From contig NZ_JHWD01000004.1 of the NCBI RefSeq assembly GCF_000622225.1, positions 310,001-374,000 on the forward strand: 64,000 nucleotides of DNA, given 5' to 3'. Both the position numbers and the translations under genes were made by a program. Origin of the DNA: Roseomonas mucosa ATCC BAA-692. GTDB taxonomy: Bacteria; Pseudomonadota; Alphaproteobacteria; Acetobacterales; Acetobacteraceae. Under the pieces are notes generated by a model. That model did no database searches. It saw only the letters and a program-made list of their open reading frames with translations, and was not told where the DNA came from. Shown one piece after another: positions 1 to 9,423 of this stretch (position 1 is the first letter of the stretch; each line of letters starts with the position of its first letter).

Positions 1-1427
1 TGGGGCTGTCGGTCTTCGGCTATGCGCTGGCGGAGGCCAGCCTGCAGTTCGGCGTCCCCTGGGCGGTGCATGACGGCATCATCCGGCTGATCATGCTGCT
101 GGTCTCGCTGATGCTGGTCATCGTCGTGGTGCAGAAGCGCCAGGTGGTCGCCGGGCTGCTGCGCGCCCCGGCCCTGCCGCCCGGCGAGGAGCCCTCGGGA
201 TCCCGCGCCGCGCTGCGCACGCTGCGCAACCGCCTGGCCGAGATCTGGCACGTGGTGGTGATCCTCTGGCTGCTCGCGCTCTGGGGCGTCTGGGCGCTGG
301 AGGTACCGGACGGCTTCTCGCGCCTGCTGCGCGGCACCGGGGCGACGCTGCTGATCCTGGGCGTGGCCAAGGGGCTCGATGTCGGCCTGCGCCAGCTCCT
401 GGACCGCGCCATGGCGCTTCCCGCCGGCCTCGCCGCCCGCTATCCCGGGCTGGAGCTGCGCGCCACCCGCTACGGGCCCCTGTTGCGCGGCCTGGTGAGC
501 GGCGTGCTGACCGTGGCGGCCCTGCTTCTGCTGCTGGAGGCCTGGGGCATCGGCGCCTTCGCCTGGTTCACCCAGGGGCGGCTGGGCTCGCGCATCCTGG
601 GGGCGCTGGGCTCCATCGGCGTCAGCGCGCTGGTGGCCATCCTGGTGTGGGAGGTGGCGAACAGCGCCATCGCCCGCCAGCTCACCAAGGCCTCGCGCGA
701 GGGCCAGGCCGCGCGCTCGGCCCGGGTACGCACCCTGCTGCCGATGATGCGCACGGCGCTGATGATCGTGATCCTGATCTTCCTGGTGCTGAACGTGCTG
801 AGCGAGATCGGGGTCAACGTGGCGCCGCTGATCGCCGGCGCCTCGGTCGTCGGCGTGGCCATCGGCTTCGGCTCGCAGACGCTGGTGAAGGACGTGGTGA
901 CCGGCCTCTTCCTGCTGCTGGAGGACGCGGTGGCGGTGGGCGACAGCGTCACCCTCGGCACGCCGCCGCAGACCGGGGTGGTGGAGCGGCTCTCGATCCG
1001 CTCCATCCGCCTGCGCGCGATGGACGGGTCGGTGCACATCATCCCCTTCTCCGCCGTCACCTCGGTCACCAACATGACCCGCGACTTCGCCTTCGCCATG
1101 CTGGAATTCTCGCTCTCCTATGGCGAGGACACCGACCGCGTGGCCGAGGTGCTGCGCCAGATCGCGAAGGAGATGCGGGCTGAGGCACGCTGGAGCGGCG
1201 CGATCCGCGACGACCTGGACGTCATGGGCGTGGATCGCCTGCTGGAGACCGGCGTGGTGCTGCGCGCCCGGCTGAAGACCGAGCCCTCGCAGCGCTTCCC
1301 GGTGGGGCGGGAGATGAACCGCCGCATCCAGGCGAGGTTCGAGGAGCTGGGCATCGTCATCCCCTCCCCCTGGCGCAAGGCCGCCACGGAGGAGGACCAG
1401 ATGCATGCGACCGGCGCGAGTGCCTGA
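1..1427 (+). CDS. MscS-family mechanosensitive ion channel (5' truncated by window edge)
   Basis: Inner-membrane channel of the small-conductance mechanosensitive (MscS) family, which releases solutes on hypo-osmotic shock. The frame is open from base 3 with no stop, so the true start lies upstream; the first in-window start codon (GTG at 66) falls inside a hydrophobic stretch and is unlikely to be real. At least five hydrophobic segments precede the MscS pore signature (VVGVAIGFGSQTLVKDVVTG, near 840-900), followed by the beta domain (FLLLEDAVAVGDSV) and a C-terminal cytoplasmic domain. The long multi-helix N-terminus resembles the larger MscM/YnaI-like branch rather than minimal E. coli MscS. 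It ends just before a strong intrinsic terminator. Family is certain; subfamily is inferred. Confidence 0.93.
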   Translation, partial: GLSVFGYALAEASLQFGVPWAVHDGIIRLIMLLVSLMLVIVVVQKRQVVAGLLRAPALPPGEEPSGSRAALRTLRNRLAEIWHVVVILWLLALWGVWALEVPDGFSRLLRGTGATLLILGVAKGLDVGLRQLLDRAMALPAGLAARYPGLELRATRYGPLLRGLVSGVLTVAALLLLLEAWGIGAFAWFTQGRLGSRILGALGSIGVSALVAILVWEVANSAIARQLTKASREGQAARSARVRTLLPMMRTALMIVILIFLVLNVLSEIGVNVAPLIAGASVVGVAIGFGSQTLVKDVVTGLFLLLEDAVAVGDSVTLGTPPQTGVVERLSIRSIRLRAMDGSVHIIPFSAVTSVTNMTRDFAFAMLEFSLSYGEDTDRVAEVLRQIAKEMRAEARWSGAIRDDLDVMGVDRLLETGVVLRARLKTEPSQRFPVGREMNRRIQARFEELGIVIPSPWRKAATEEDQMHATGASA

Positions 1428-1441
1428 CCTCTGCCATGCCT

Positions 1442-1470
1442 CCGGCGCGGGCCAGCTCCGCGCCGGTTTT
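1442..1470 (+). terminator. Rho-independent terminator after the MscS gene
   Basis: Perfect 9-bp arms CCGGCGCGG (1442-1450) and CCGCGCCGG (1458-1466) with a 7-nt loop, followed directly by TTTT (1467-1470). It starts 15 bp after the MscS stop codon. This is one of the few hairpins in the window with a T-tract. Confidence 0.85.
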
Positions 1471-1671
1471 GTCCGGGCCGCCTGTACAGCCGCCCGAAGC
1501 CCGTCCTAGGCTCGCCAATATGACGGTCCGGACCTTCACGCGGCGAATTACACGCCCGGTCGCCTGAGCGCCGCCCGGGGGGCCATCCCCCTCCGAGGCG
1601 GGCGAAGAGCGGCCGGGACAATGATCCGTCACCCCCTCTTCGCCGCGTTTTGTCCGGAGGCCTCCAGAGCC

Positions 1672-1962
1672 ATGTCCGACCACCTTCCCGTCGCCGCCCG
1701 CTTCAGCCTGCTCGCCGAACCCTCGCCCGGCCTGTTGCCGCGCGCCATGCAGCCCTTCGCCAAGCGCGACCTCGTGCCCGACCATTTCGCCTCGCACCGC
1801 GAGGGCGGCACGCTGCGCCTGTCCTTCGGCATGAAGGCCATGCCGGCGGAGATGGTGAACCTCGTGCGCGGCGACCTCGCCCGCCTCGTCGGCGTGCTGG
1901 AGCTCCAGGTGGAGCAGGGCGAGATGGAGCGCGGCCCCGCGGTGCTCGCCGTCGCCGCCTGA
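1672..1962 (+). CDS. Small ACT-domain-like protein
   Basis: A 96-residue protein that looks like a single ACT ligand-binding domain: a first strand ending in FSLLAEPSPGLLPRAMQPF, then DLVPDHF, a central strand LRLSFGMKA and a closing helix-strand VNLVRGDLARLVGVLELQVE. This layout resembles the regulatory (small) subunit of acetolactate synthase, but it is shorter and no catalytic subunit is adjacent. ATG at 1672 is chosen because GGAGG lies at 1656-1660 and the domain begins straight after it; an in-frame ATG at 1621 would add 17 unconserved-looking residues. It lies between the MscS terminator and the thiC riboswitch on the same strand. The domain call is pattern recognition only; ligand and partner are unknown. 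Confidence 0.6.
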   Translation: MSDHLPVAARFSLLAEPSPGLLPRAMQPFAKRDLVPDHFASHREGGTLRLSFGMKAMPAEMVNLVRGDLARLVGVLELQVEQGEMERGPAVLAVAA

Positions 1963-2031
1963 GCACACGAAGCCGCGAGGGCGGCCGCGCCCGTTGACAC
2001 GGCCCGCGCCGCGTGGCCCTGATGCGGGCAT

Positions 2032-2139
2032 GTTCCAAGGGGGGTCCCGGTCCAGGGGCTGAGATAGCGCTGGGGCATCCTGCCCGCCGCGCTGACCCTT
2101 TGAACCTGATCCGGGTCATGCCGGCGAAGGGACAGGAAC
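2032..2139 (+). promoter_or_regulatory. TPP riboswitch (THI element) upstream of thiC
   Basis: Contains the conserved thi-box core: CTGAGA at 2059-2064, ACCCTTTGAACCTGATC near 2095-2111, and the closing CCGGCGAAGGGA near 2121-2132. The outer P1 helix is visible as GTTCC (2032-2036) pairing with GGAAC (2135-2139). A TTGACA hexamer at 1994-1999 could be the -35 box, though no clear -10 follows. Thiamine pyrophosphate binding is known to shut off such leaders; here it should control thiC, whose start lies about 100 nt downstream, leaving room for a translational or Rho-dependent switch. Confidence 0.95.
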
Positions 2140-2171
2140 GGGCCGCCACGGGCCGGGATATGATTCCGTAG

Positions 2172-4070
<1,899 letters not shown>

Positions 4071-4079
4071 GGCCGGCAC

Positions 4080-4108
4080 GCCGGGGCGGGGGTTGCCCCC
4101 GCCCCGGC
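4080..4108 (+). terminator. Strong GC hairpin after thiC, probable terminator
   Basis: Perfect 13-bp stem: GCCGGGGCGGGGG (4080-4092) pairs with CCCCCGCCCCGGC (4096-4108) across a TTG loop. It starts 10 bp past the thiC stop. No T-tract follows, so it may act as an RNA 3'-end stabiliser or with Rho rather than as a classical intrinsic terminator. Confidence 0.65.
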
Positions 4109-4219
4109 ATAGGATTTGCCACGCATCCGGATCGTCTCGCGGGCGGTCACATGGCTGCCCTGCTTTGACACGGTTTTCGCCCTGCGGGAGCCTCCATCCG
4201 GACTGGTGGAGAGATATCC

Positions 4220-5611
4220 ATGACAGCGGCCTGGAACAGCGGCGACACGCTTCTTCTCATCGCCGCCGCCGTCGCGCTGGGCGCGATCGTGCTGCTGATC
4301 GCCTGGGGGCGGATCGCGGCCTTTCTCGCCATCATGCTGGGCGCCGGCGTCTTCGCCGCCATCACCGGCCTGCCGATCGAGAAGCTCACCCCCGCCTTCG
4401 AGCATGGCGCGGGCGGCGTGCTGGGCGATATCGGCGTTGTGATCGCCCTCGGCGCCATGCTGGGCGGGCTGCTGACCGCGGGCGGCGCGGCCGACCGCAT
4501 CGTGGACGGCGTGCTGCAGCATGCCACGGCGCGCAGCCTGCCCTGGCTGCTGGCGCTGGTGGCCATGCTGATCGGCCTGCCGCTCTTCTTCGAGGTCGGG
4601 CTGGTCATCATGATCCCGATCATCTTCGCCATGGCGCGGAAGACGAAGCTGCCGGTGATGCAGGTCGCCATCCCCGCGCTTGCCGGCATGACGACGCTGC
4701 ACGCGCTGGTGCCGCCGCATCCCGGGCCGTTGATCGGCATCGCGCAGCTCCATGCGGATCTCGGCCTGACCCTGGGCTTCGGCCTGCTGATCGCGGTGCC
4801 GGCGGTGGCCCTGGCCGGGCCGCTCTACAGCAAGGTGATCGTGCGCATCCCCTCGATGCGCGAGGCCGGGCAGGCCGCGACGCAAAGGAAGGAGGAGCAG
4901 CATGGCGAGGCCTGGGTCACGCTGGGCTCCCGCCCCTCCTTCACCCTGTCGCTGCTGGTGCTGCTGCTGCCGGTCGCGCTGATGCTCTGCCGCACCGTGG
5001 CGCAGGTGGCGCTGCCGCCCGGCGCGGCGCGGACCCTGCTGGAGGCCGTCGGCGCCCCCATCGTGGCCCTGGCGGCCAGCGTGGTCTTCGCCGCCATCGC
5101 CCTGGGCTGGGCCCGCGGCGCCACGCGGACCGAGGTGGGCAAGGTGATGAGCGCCGCCCTGCCGCCCATCGCCATCCTGCTGCTGACCATCGGCGCGGGC
5201 GGCGGCTTCAAGCAGGTGCTGGTGGAGGCCGGCATCACCGGCACCCTGGGCAAGATCGCGCAGGACACCGGCATGCCGCTGGTGCTGCTCGCCTGGCTGA
5301 TCGCCGTCTGCCTGCGGCAGGCCACAGGCTCCGCCACCGTGGCGACCACGGCGGTGGCCGGGCTGATGGCGCCCCTGGTCGGCGGCTTCGGCCTGACCCC
5401 GGCGCAGACTTCGCTCCTCGTGCTCGCCATCGGCTCGGGCTCGGTCTTCTTCTGCCACGTCAACGATGCGGGCTTCTGGATGATCCGGGAGTTCTTCGGC
5501 CTGCGCCTCGGCCAGACGGTCTGGGCCTGGTCGGTGCTGCAGACCATCGTGTCCGTGACGGGGCTGGTGCTGACCGCCCTGCTCTGGGGCCCCGCGGGCT
5601 GGATGGGCTGA
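4220..5611 (+). CDS. GntP-family gluconate/organic-acid:H+ permease
   Basis: A 463-residue inner-membrane permease of the GntP family (gluconate and related sugar acids or hydroxy acids). Roughly twelve hydrophobic segments are visible. Family landmarks include the glycine-rich ALGAMLGGLLTAGGAADRIV, GLPLFFEVGLVIMIPIIF, and HALVPPHPGPLIGIAQL. The ATG at 4220 follows GGTGGAGAG (4205-4213). It stands alone, with a regulator gene 339 bp downstream that fits the oxidase genes better. Substrate cannot be told from sequence; gluconate, glycerate and related acids are all possible for this family. Confidence 0.9.
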   Translation: MTAAWNSGDTLLLIAAAVALGAIVLLIAWGRIAAFLAIMLGAGVFAAITGLPIEKLTPAFEHGAGGVLGDIGVVIALGAMLGGLLTAGGAADRIVDGVLQHATARSLPWLLALVAMLIGLPLFFEVGLVIMIPIIFAMARKTKLPVMQVAIPALAGMTTLHALVPPHPGPLIGIAQLHADLGLTLGFGLLIAVPAVALAGPLYSKVIVRIPSMREAGQAATQRKEEQHGEAWVTLGSRPSFTLSLLVLLLPVALMLCRTVAQVALPPGAARTLLEAVGAPIVALAASVVFAAIALGWARGATRTEVGKVMSAALPPIAILLLTIGAGGGFKQVLVEAGITGTLGKIAQDTGMPLVLLAWLIAVCLRQATGSATVATTAVAGLMAPLVGGFGLTPAQTSLLVLAIGSGSVFFCHVNDAGFWMIREFFGLRLGQTVWAWSVLQTIVSVTGLVLTALLWGPAGWMG

Positions 5612-5700
5612 CGGCGCGGGGGGGGCAGCCAGCCCGGGTTCAGGGGGCCATGTAGATCGGGCGCTCGGTGATGGAAACGAGTTGCCCGCCGGGCGCGAGG

Positions 5701-5730
5701 GCGTCCGGCCGCGTCCGGCCGCGTCCGGCG
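5701..5730. repeat. Three tandem copies of a 10-bp unit
   Basis: GCGTCCGGCC, GCGTCCGGCC, GCGTCCGGCG in direct succession, in a non-coding stretch between the GntP permease and the GbsR-like regulator. Confidence 0.8.
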
Positions 5731-5921
5731 GGCCGCGTCGCGCCCTTGCGCGGCACTCCGGCTACCTCCCCCATCCCGCCTGCCGGGAAACGGCGAGCGC
5801 GGCCCATTCGCACATGCACCAATGCCGGCCGCCCCGATGCTATCCATCCGGGCGCAGGACATGAAGCTCCGGCCTCGCGCAAAGGGGACTTGCCTTCTTT
5901 GTTTTCGGTCCATATTGAAAC

Positions 5922-5937
5922 TTCAGAAATTACTGAA
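5922..5937. promoter_or_regulatory. Palindromic operator candidate at the start of the GbsR-like gene
   Basis: TTCAGAAATTACTGAA matches its own reverse complement at 14 of 16 positions: arms TTCAG/CTGAA around a central AATT. It lies 13 bp before the regulator ATG and overlaps the transcription start expected from the -35/-10 candidates at 5890-5918, so bound protein would block the promoter. It stands out in an otherwise GC-rich region. Autoregulation by the downstream MarR-fold protein is inferred. Confidence 0.6.
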
Positions 5938-5950
5938 ATAACCGGACGCC

Positions 5951-6541
5951 ATGGACCTCCCCCCCCTTACCCAGGCTTTCGTGCTGCATTTCGGCGAGAT
6001 GGGCAGCCGCTGGGGCATCAACCGCACGGTGGGGCAGATCTACGCCCTGCTCTATGTGTCGGAGGAGCCCCTCTGCGCCGACCAGATCGTGGAAGGCCTG
6101 GGGATCTCGCGCTCCAACACCTCCATGGGGCTGAAGGAACTGCAGGCCTGGAACCTCGTGGTGCTGCGGCACCGGCCCGGCGACCGGCGGGACTTCTTCA
6201 CCACTCCCGGCGATGTCTGGCAGATCCTCCGCACCCTGGCCGAGGAACGGAAGAAGCGGGAGGTGGACCCAACCCTGTCCGTGCTGCGGGAGTTGCTGAT
6301 GCAGCAGCCCGGCAGCGAGGCGGAGCGCCACGCCCAGGACCGGATGGCGGAGATGCACGAGCTGATCGAGCAGCTCGGCCGCTGGTACGACGACGTGAAG
6401 ACGCTGGAGACGGAGCGCCTGGCCATGCTCCTGTCGCTCGGCGCGCGCGTGACCCGGCTGCTGGATGCCAAGGACCGGCTGGTTTCCATCGCGCGCGGCC
6501 CGCGCCTGCCGGGGGAAGCCATTCCCGGAAAAGAGGGCTGA
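5951..6541 (+). CDS. GbsR/MarR-family transcriptional regulator next to cydAB
   Basis: A 196-residue winged-helix regulator. The N-terminal half carries the GbsR-like layout: GEMGSRWGINRTVGQIYALLY, then the recognition region LCADQIVEGLGISRSNTSMGL, a wing (LVVLRHRPGDRRDFF) and a charged helical C-terminus likely used for dimerisation. The family is best known from choline- or betaine-responsive repressors. It is followed after 91 bp by cydA on the same strand, so control of the bd oxidase is the natural inference. A palindrome sits 13 bp upstream of its start, suggesting it binds its own promoter. The signal sensed is unknown. Confidence 0.88.
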   Translation: MDLPPLTQAFVLHFGEMGSRWGINRTVGQIYALLYVSEEPLCADQIVEGLGISRSNTSMGLKELQAWNLVVLRHRPGDRRDFFTTPGDVWQILRTLAEERKKREVDPTLSVLRELLMQQPGSEAERHAQDRMAEMHELIEQLGRWYDDVKTLETERLAMLLSLGARVTRLLDAKDRLVSIARGPRLPGEAIPGKEG

Positions 6542-6632
6542 GGCGCAAGCCCCCGCTTTTGTGACCCATCTCCCTTCGCCAACTGCGCTCAACTGACGAA
6601 GCGCGAAGCCCGAATCCGTGGAGCCCCCGCCC

Positions 6633-8096
6633 ATGATCGAGTCCCTGCTGCCCAGCGCGCTGGACCTCGCCCGCTTCCAGTTCGCCTTCGTGGTGGTCTG
6701 GCACTTCCTCTTTCCCGCCTTCACCATCGGTCTCGCCTCCTATCTCGCGGTGCTGGAGGCGCGCTGGCTCTGGACGGGAGATGCCGTCTATCTCGACACC
6801 TTCCGCTACTGGCTGAAGATCTTCGCCATCGCCTTCGCCATGGGCGTGGTCTCGGGCATCGTCATGTCCTACCAGTTCGGCACCAACTGGTCGGGGCTCT
6901 CGCGCCTGGCGGGGCCGATCCTGGGGCCGCTGCTCGGCTACGAGGTGCTGACCGCCTTCTTCCTGGAGGCCGGCTTCCTCGGCGTGATGCTCTTCGGGCT
7001 GGAACGCGTGGGCAAGGGGCTGCACTTCACCGCCACCTGCCTCGTCGCCATCGGCACCTGCTTCTCCGCCTTCTGGATCCTGTCCGCCAATTCCTGGATG
7101 CAGACGCCGCAGGGCTTCAGCATCGCGCCCGACGGCAGCTTCCATCCGGAGGACTGGTGGGCGATCATCTTCAACCCCTCCTTCCCCTATCGCTTCGCCC
7201 ACACCGTCACCGGCGCCTATCTCACCACCGCCCTGATCGTCGGCGCGGTCGGCGCCTTCCACGTGCTGCGGGAGCGGCGCAACGACACGCTCGGCACGCG
7301 GGAGCCCAATCCGCGCGCCCGGGTGATGCTGTCCATGGCGATGTGGATGCTCACCATCGTGGCGCCCATCCAGGCGGTGCTGGGCGACCTGCATGGCGGC
7401 AACACCTTCCACCACCAGCCGGCCAAGCTCGCCGCCATGGAGGGGCATTTCGAGACGGAGCGCGGTGCCCCTGCCATCCTCTTCGGCATCCCCTCGGCCG
7501 AGGAGGAGCGCACGCGGCTGCAGATCGGCATCCCGAACCTCGCCAGCCTCTACCTCACCCATAGCTGGACCGGCGAGGTGCGCGGGCTGAAGGACCTGCC
7601 GCGCGACCACTGGCCGACCAACATCCCGCTGGTCTTCTTCGCCTTCCGCGTCATGGTGGCGCTCGGCCTGCTGATGATCGGGCTGGGGCTGAGCAGCCTC
7701 GTGCTGCGCCTGCGCGGACGGCTCTACGACACGCCCTGGCTGCTGCGCGCCGCCATCGCCATGGGCCCGGCCGGGCTGCTGGCGGTGACGGCGGGCTGGA
7801 TCGTGACCGAGGCCGGGCGCCAGCCCTTCACCGTCTATGGCCACCTGACCACGGCGAACAGCGTCGCGCCGATCGGGGCACCGGCCGTGGCCACCTCGCT
7901 GGTGGCCTTCGCCATTGTCTATTTCATCGTCTTCGGCGCCGGCATCTGGTTCCTCTTCCGCCTCTTCTCGCAGACGCCGCAGGCGCATGAGGAAGGGCCT
8001 CCCACCGACAAGCCGATCCGCTCGGCGGGCACCACCCCGGCGCCTTCGGCCCGGCGCGGGCCGGACCCGCGTCCCCAGACCCAGCCGGCGGAGTAA
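6633..8096 (+). CDS. cydA: Cytochrome bd-type ubiquinol oxidase subunit I (CIO-like)
   Basis: Haem-binding subunit of the quinol:oxygen oxidoreductase in the inner membrane; it oxidises ubiquinol and reduces oxygen without pumping protons. At 487 residues it lacks the long Q-loop insertion of E. coli CydA, as in cyanide-insensitive oxidases. The N-terminal haem-ligand histidine is visible as His24 in VVWHFLFPAFTIG, and GRQPFTVYGHLTTANSVAP matches the conserved C-terminal quinol/haem region. ATG at 6633 is preferred over the in-frame GTG at 6618 because GGAG (6619-6622) would then serve as the ribosome site. cydB follows after 6 bp. Confidence 0.95.
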   Translation: MIESLLPSALDLARFQFAFVVVWHFLFPAFTIGLASYLAVLEARWLWTGDAVYLDTFRYWLKIFAIAFAMGVVSGIVMSYQFGTNWSGLSRLAGPILGPLLGYEVLTAFFLEAGFLGVMLFGLERVGKGLHFTATCLVAIGTCFSAFWILSANSWMQTPQGFSIAPDGSFHPEDWWAIIFNPSFPYRFAHTVTGAYLTTALIVGAVGAFHVLRERRNDTLGTREPNPRARVMLSMAMWMLTIVAPIQAVLGDLHGGNTFHHQPAKLAAMEGHFETERGAPAILFGIPSAEEERTRLQIGIPNLASLYLTHSWTGEVRGLKDLPRDHWPTNIPLVFFAFRVMVALGLLMIGLGLSSLVLRLRGRLYDTPWLLRAAIAMGPAGLLAVTAGWIVTEAGRQPFTVYGHLTTANSVAPIGAPAVATSLVAFAIVYFIVFGAGIWFLFRLFSQTPQAHEEGPPTDKPIRSAGTTPAPSARRGPDPRPQTQPAE

Positions 8097-8102
8097 GGCG
8101 CG

Positions 8103-9137
8103 ATGCTCGACCCCCATGTCCTGGCCTTCATCTGGGCCTTCCTCATCGCCGTCGCGGTCTTCGTCTATGTCTGCCTCGACGGCTTCGACCTCGGCGTCGG
8201 CATCCTCTTTCCGGTCATGCCGGACAAGGAGGACCGGGACGTGGCGGTGAACAGCATCGCCCCGGTCTGGGACGGCAACGAGACCTGGCTGGTGCTGGGC
8301 GGCGTCGGGCTGATGCCGGCCTTCCCGCTCGCCTTCTCCATCATCCTTCCGGCGCTCTACATGCCCGTCATCCTGATGCTGCTGGCTTTGGTCTTCCGGG
8401 GCGTCTCCTTCGAGATGCGCTTCCGCGCCGCCAACGAGACGCAGCAGAAATGGTGGGACCGCGCCTTCTCCTGGGGCTCCTACGTCGCCGCCTTCTGCCA
8501 GGGCATCGCGCTGGGCGCCTTCGTGCAGGGCATTCCGGTCGCGAACAACGCCTATGCCGGCGGCTGGTGGGACTGGCTGACCGCCTTCTCCCTCTTCACC
8601 GGCCTGGCGCTCGTCACCGGCTACGGGGTGCTCGGTGCCTGCTGGCTGCTGTGGAAGACCGAGGGCGCGCTGCATGACCGCGCCCGGCGGCAGGCCGGCA
8701 GCATGATGGCGGTGCTGCTGTTCTTCATCCTCGTGGTGTCGGTCACCATGCCCTTCCTCCAACCCGCCTTCGCGGCGCGCTGGCTGAGCTTCCCGAACAT
8801 CGTCCTCGCCGCCCCGGTGCCGGTGATCGTGCTGGTGCTGGCCTGGCTGTATTTCCGCGCGGTGCGGGATGCGGACCAGCACGGGCTCTGGGCGGATGCG
8901 AAGCCCTTCGTGCTGGCGCTGGGGATCTTCCTGATCACCTATGTCGGCTTCGGCATCAGCATGTACCCGCATATCGTGCCGCCCTCGATCACCATCTGGG
9001 AGGCGGCGGCCCCGGCCTCCTCGCAGATCTTCCTGCTGGTCGGCGCCGTGGTGCTGCTGCCGATCATCCTGGGCTACACGGGCTATGTGTACTGGCTGTT
9101 CCGCGGCAAGGTGCGGGCCGGTGCCGGCTATCACTGA
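8103..9137 (+). CDS. cydB: Cytochrome bd-type ubiquinol oxidase subunit II
   Basis: Second membrane subunit of the bd oxidase, 344 residues with about eight to nine hydrophobic segments. The N-terminal signature VCLDGFDLGVGILFPVMP and the WDGNETWLVLGGVGLMPAFP motif are diagnostic for CydB. It lies 6 bp after cydA and 13 bp before a DUF2474 gene, giving a compact cydA-cydB-DUF2474 operon behind the GbsR-like regulator. No cydDC (haem/thiol exporter needed for assembly in E. coli) is present in the window. Confidence 0.96.
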   Translation: MLDPHVLAFIWAFLIAVAVFVYVCLDGFDLGVGILFPVMPDKEDRDVAVNSIAPVWDGNETWLVLGGVGLMPAFPLAFSIILPALYMPVILMLLALVFRGVSFEMRFRAANETQQKWWDRAFSWGSYVAAFCQGIALGAFVQGIPVANNAYAGGWWDWLTAFSLFTGLALVTGYGVLGACWLLWKTEGALHDRARRQAGSMMAVLLFFILVVSVTMPFLQPAFAARWLSFPNIVLAAPVPVIVLVLAWLYFRAVRDADQHGLWADAKPFVLALGIFLITYVGFGISMYPHIVPPSITIWEAAAPASSQIFLLVGAVVLLPIILGYTGYVYWLFRGKVRAGAGYH

Positions 9138-9150
9138 CGGGCGCGGCGCC

Positions 9151-9276
9151 ATGCGGGACCCCACGCCGCCGGGCAGCCGCTGGCGTCGCCTCGGCTGGTT
9201 CGTGCTGCTCTGGCTCGGCGGCGTCGTGGCGGTGGGCGCCGTGGCCTTCCTGCTCCGCAGCCTGCTGCATCCCTGA
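9151..9276 (+). CDS. DUF2474 small membrane protein (CydX-like accessory subunit)
   Basis: A 41-residue protein. An arginine-rich start (MRDPTPPGSRWRRLGW) precedes one transmembrane helix (FVLLWLGGVVAVGAVAFLL). DUF2474 proteins are typically encoded straight after CIO-type cydAB and are thought to play the role CydX plays in E. coli, stabilising the oxidase. It begins 13 bp after the cydB stop. Position, size and the W-x-R-x-G-W-F pattern support the call; function is by analogy. Confidence 0.82.
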   Translation: MRDPTPPGSRWRRLGWFVLLWLGGVVAVGAVAFLLRSLLHP

Positions 9277-9281
9277 GCACC

Positions 9282-9328
9282 GCCCCGCGCCGTCCGGGAC
9301 GATCGCCGCTCCGGATACCGGCGCGGGC
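9282..9328 (+). terminator. Nested hairpin after the cyd operon
   Basis: CCGCGCCG (9285-9292) pairs with CGGCGCGG (9319-9326), and TCCGG/CCGGA pair inside the loop. It starts a few bases after the DUF2474 stop. No T-tract, so the terminator role is tentative. Confidence 0.4.
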
Positions 9329-9423
9329 GGCTTCCGCCTCATCCCCTCCTGGTCCAGCCTTCCTCGCCCCGGTGCTGATTCGCGCCGGGCAGGGCGGCGT
9401 GGCCGGCAGGGGAGCAGCGTGGC

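Larger units (their letters stand above)
5612..5950. other. 339-bp intergenic region with a 10-bp triplet repeat and a regulatory 3' end
   Basis: No convincing gene. It holds three tandem copies of GCGTCCGGC(C/G) at 5701-5730. The last 60 bp turn sharply AT-rich, with a possible -35 (TTGCCT, 5890-5895), a -10-like TATTGA (5913-5918) and the palindrome annotated separately. Confidence 0.6.

Noticed and set aside
4165-4170. TTGACA as promoter of the GntP gene
   Set aside because: No acceptable -10 hexamer at 16-18 bp; single-box matches are common.
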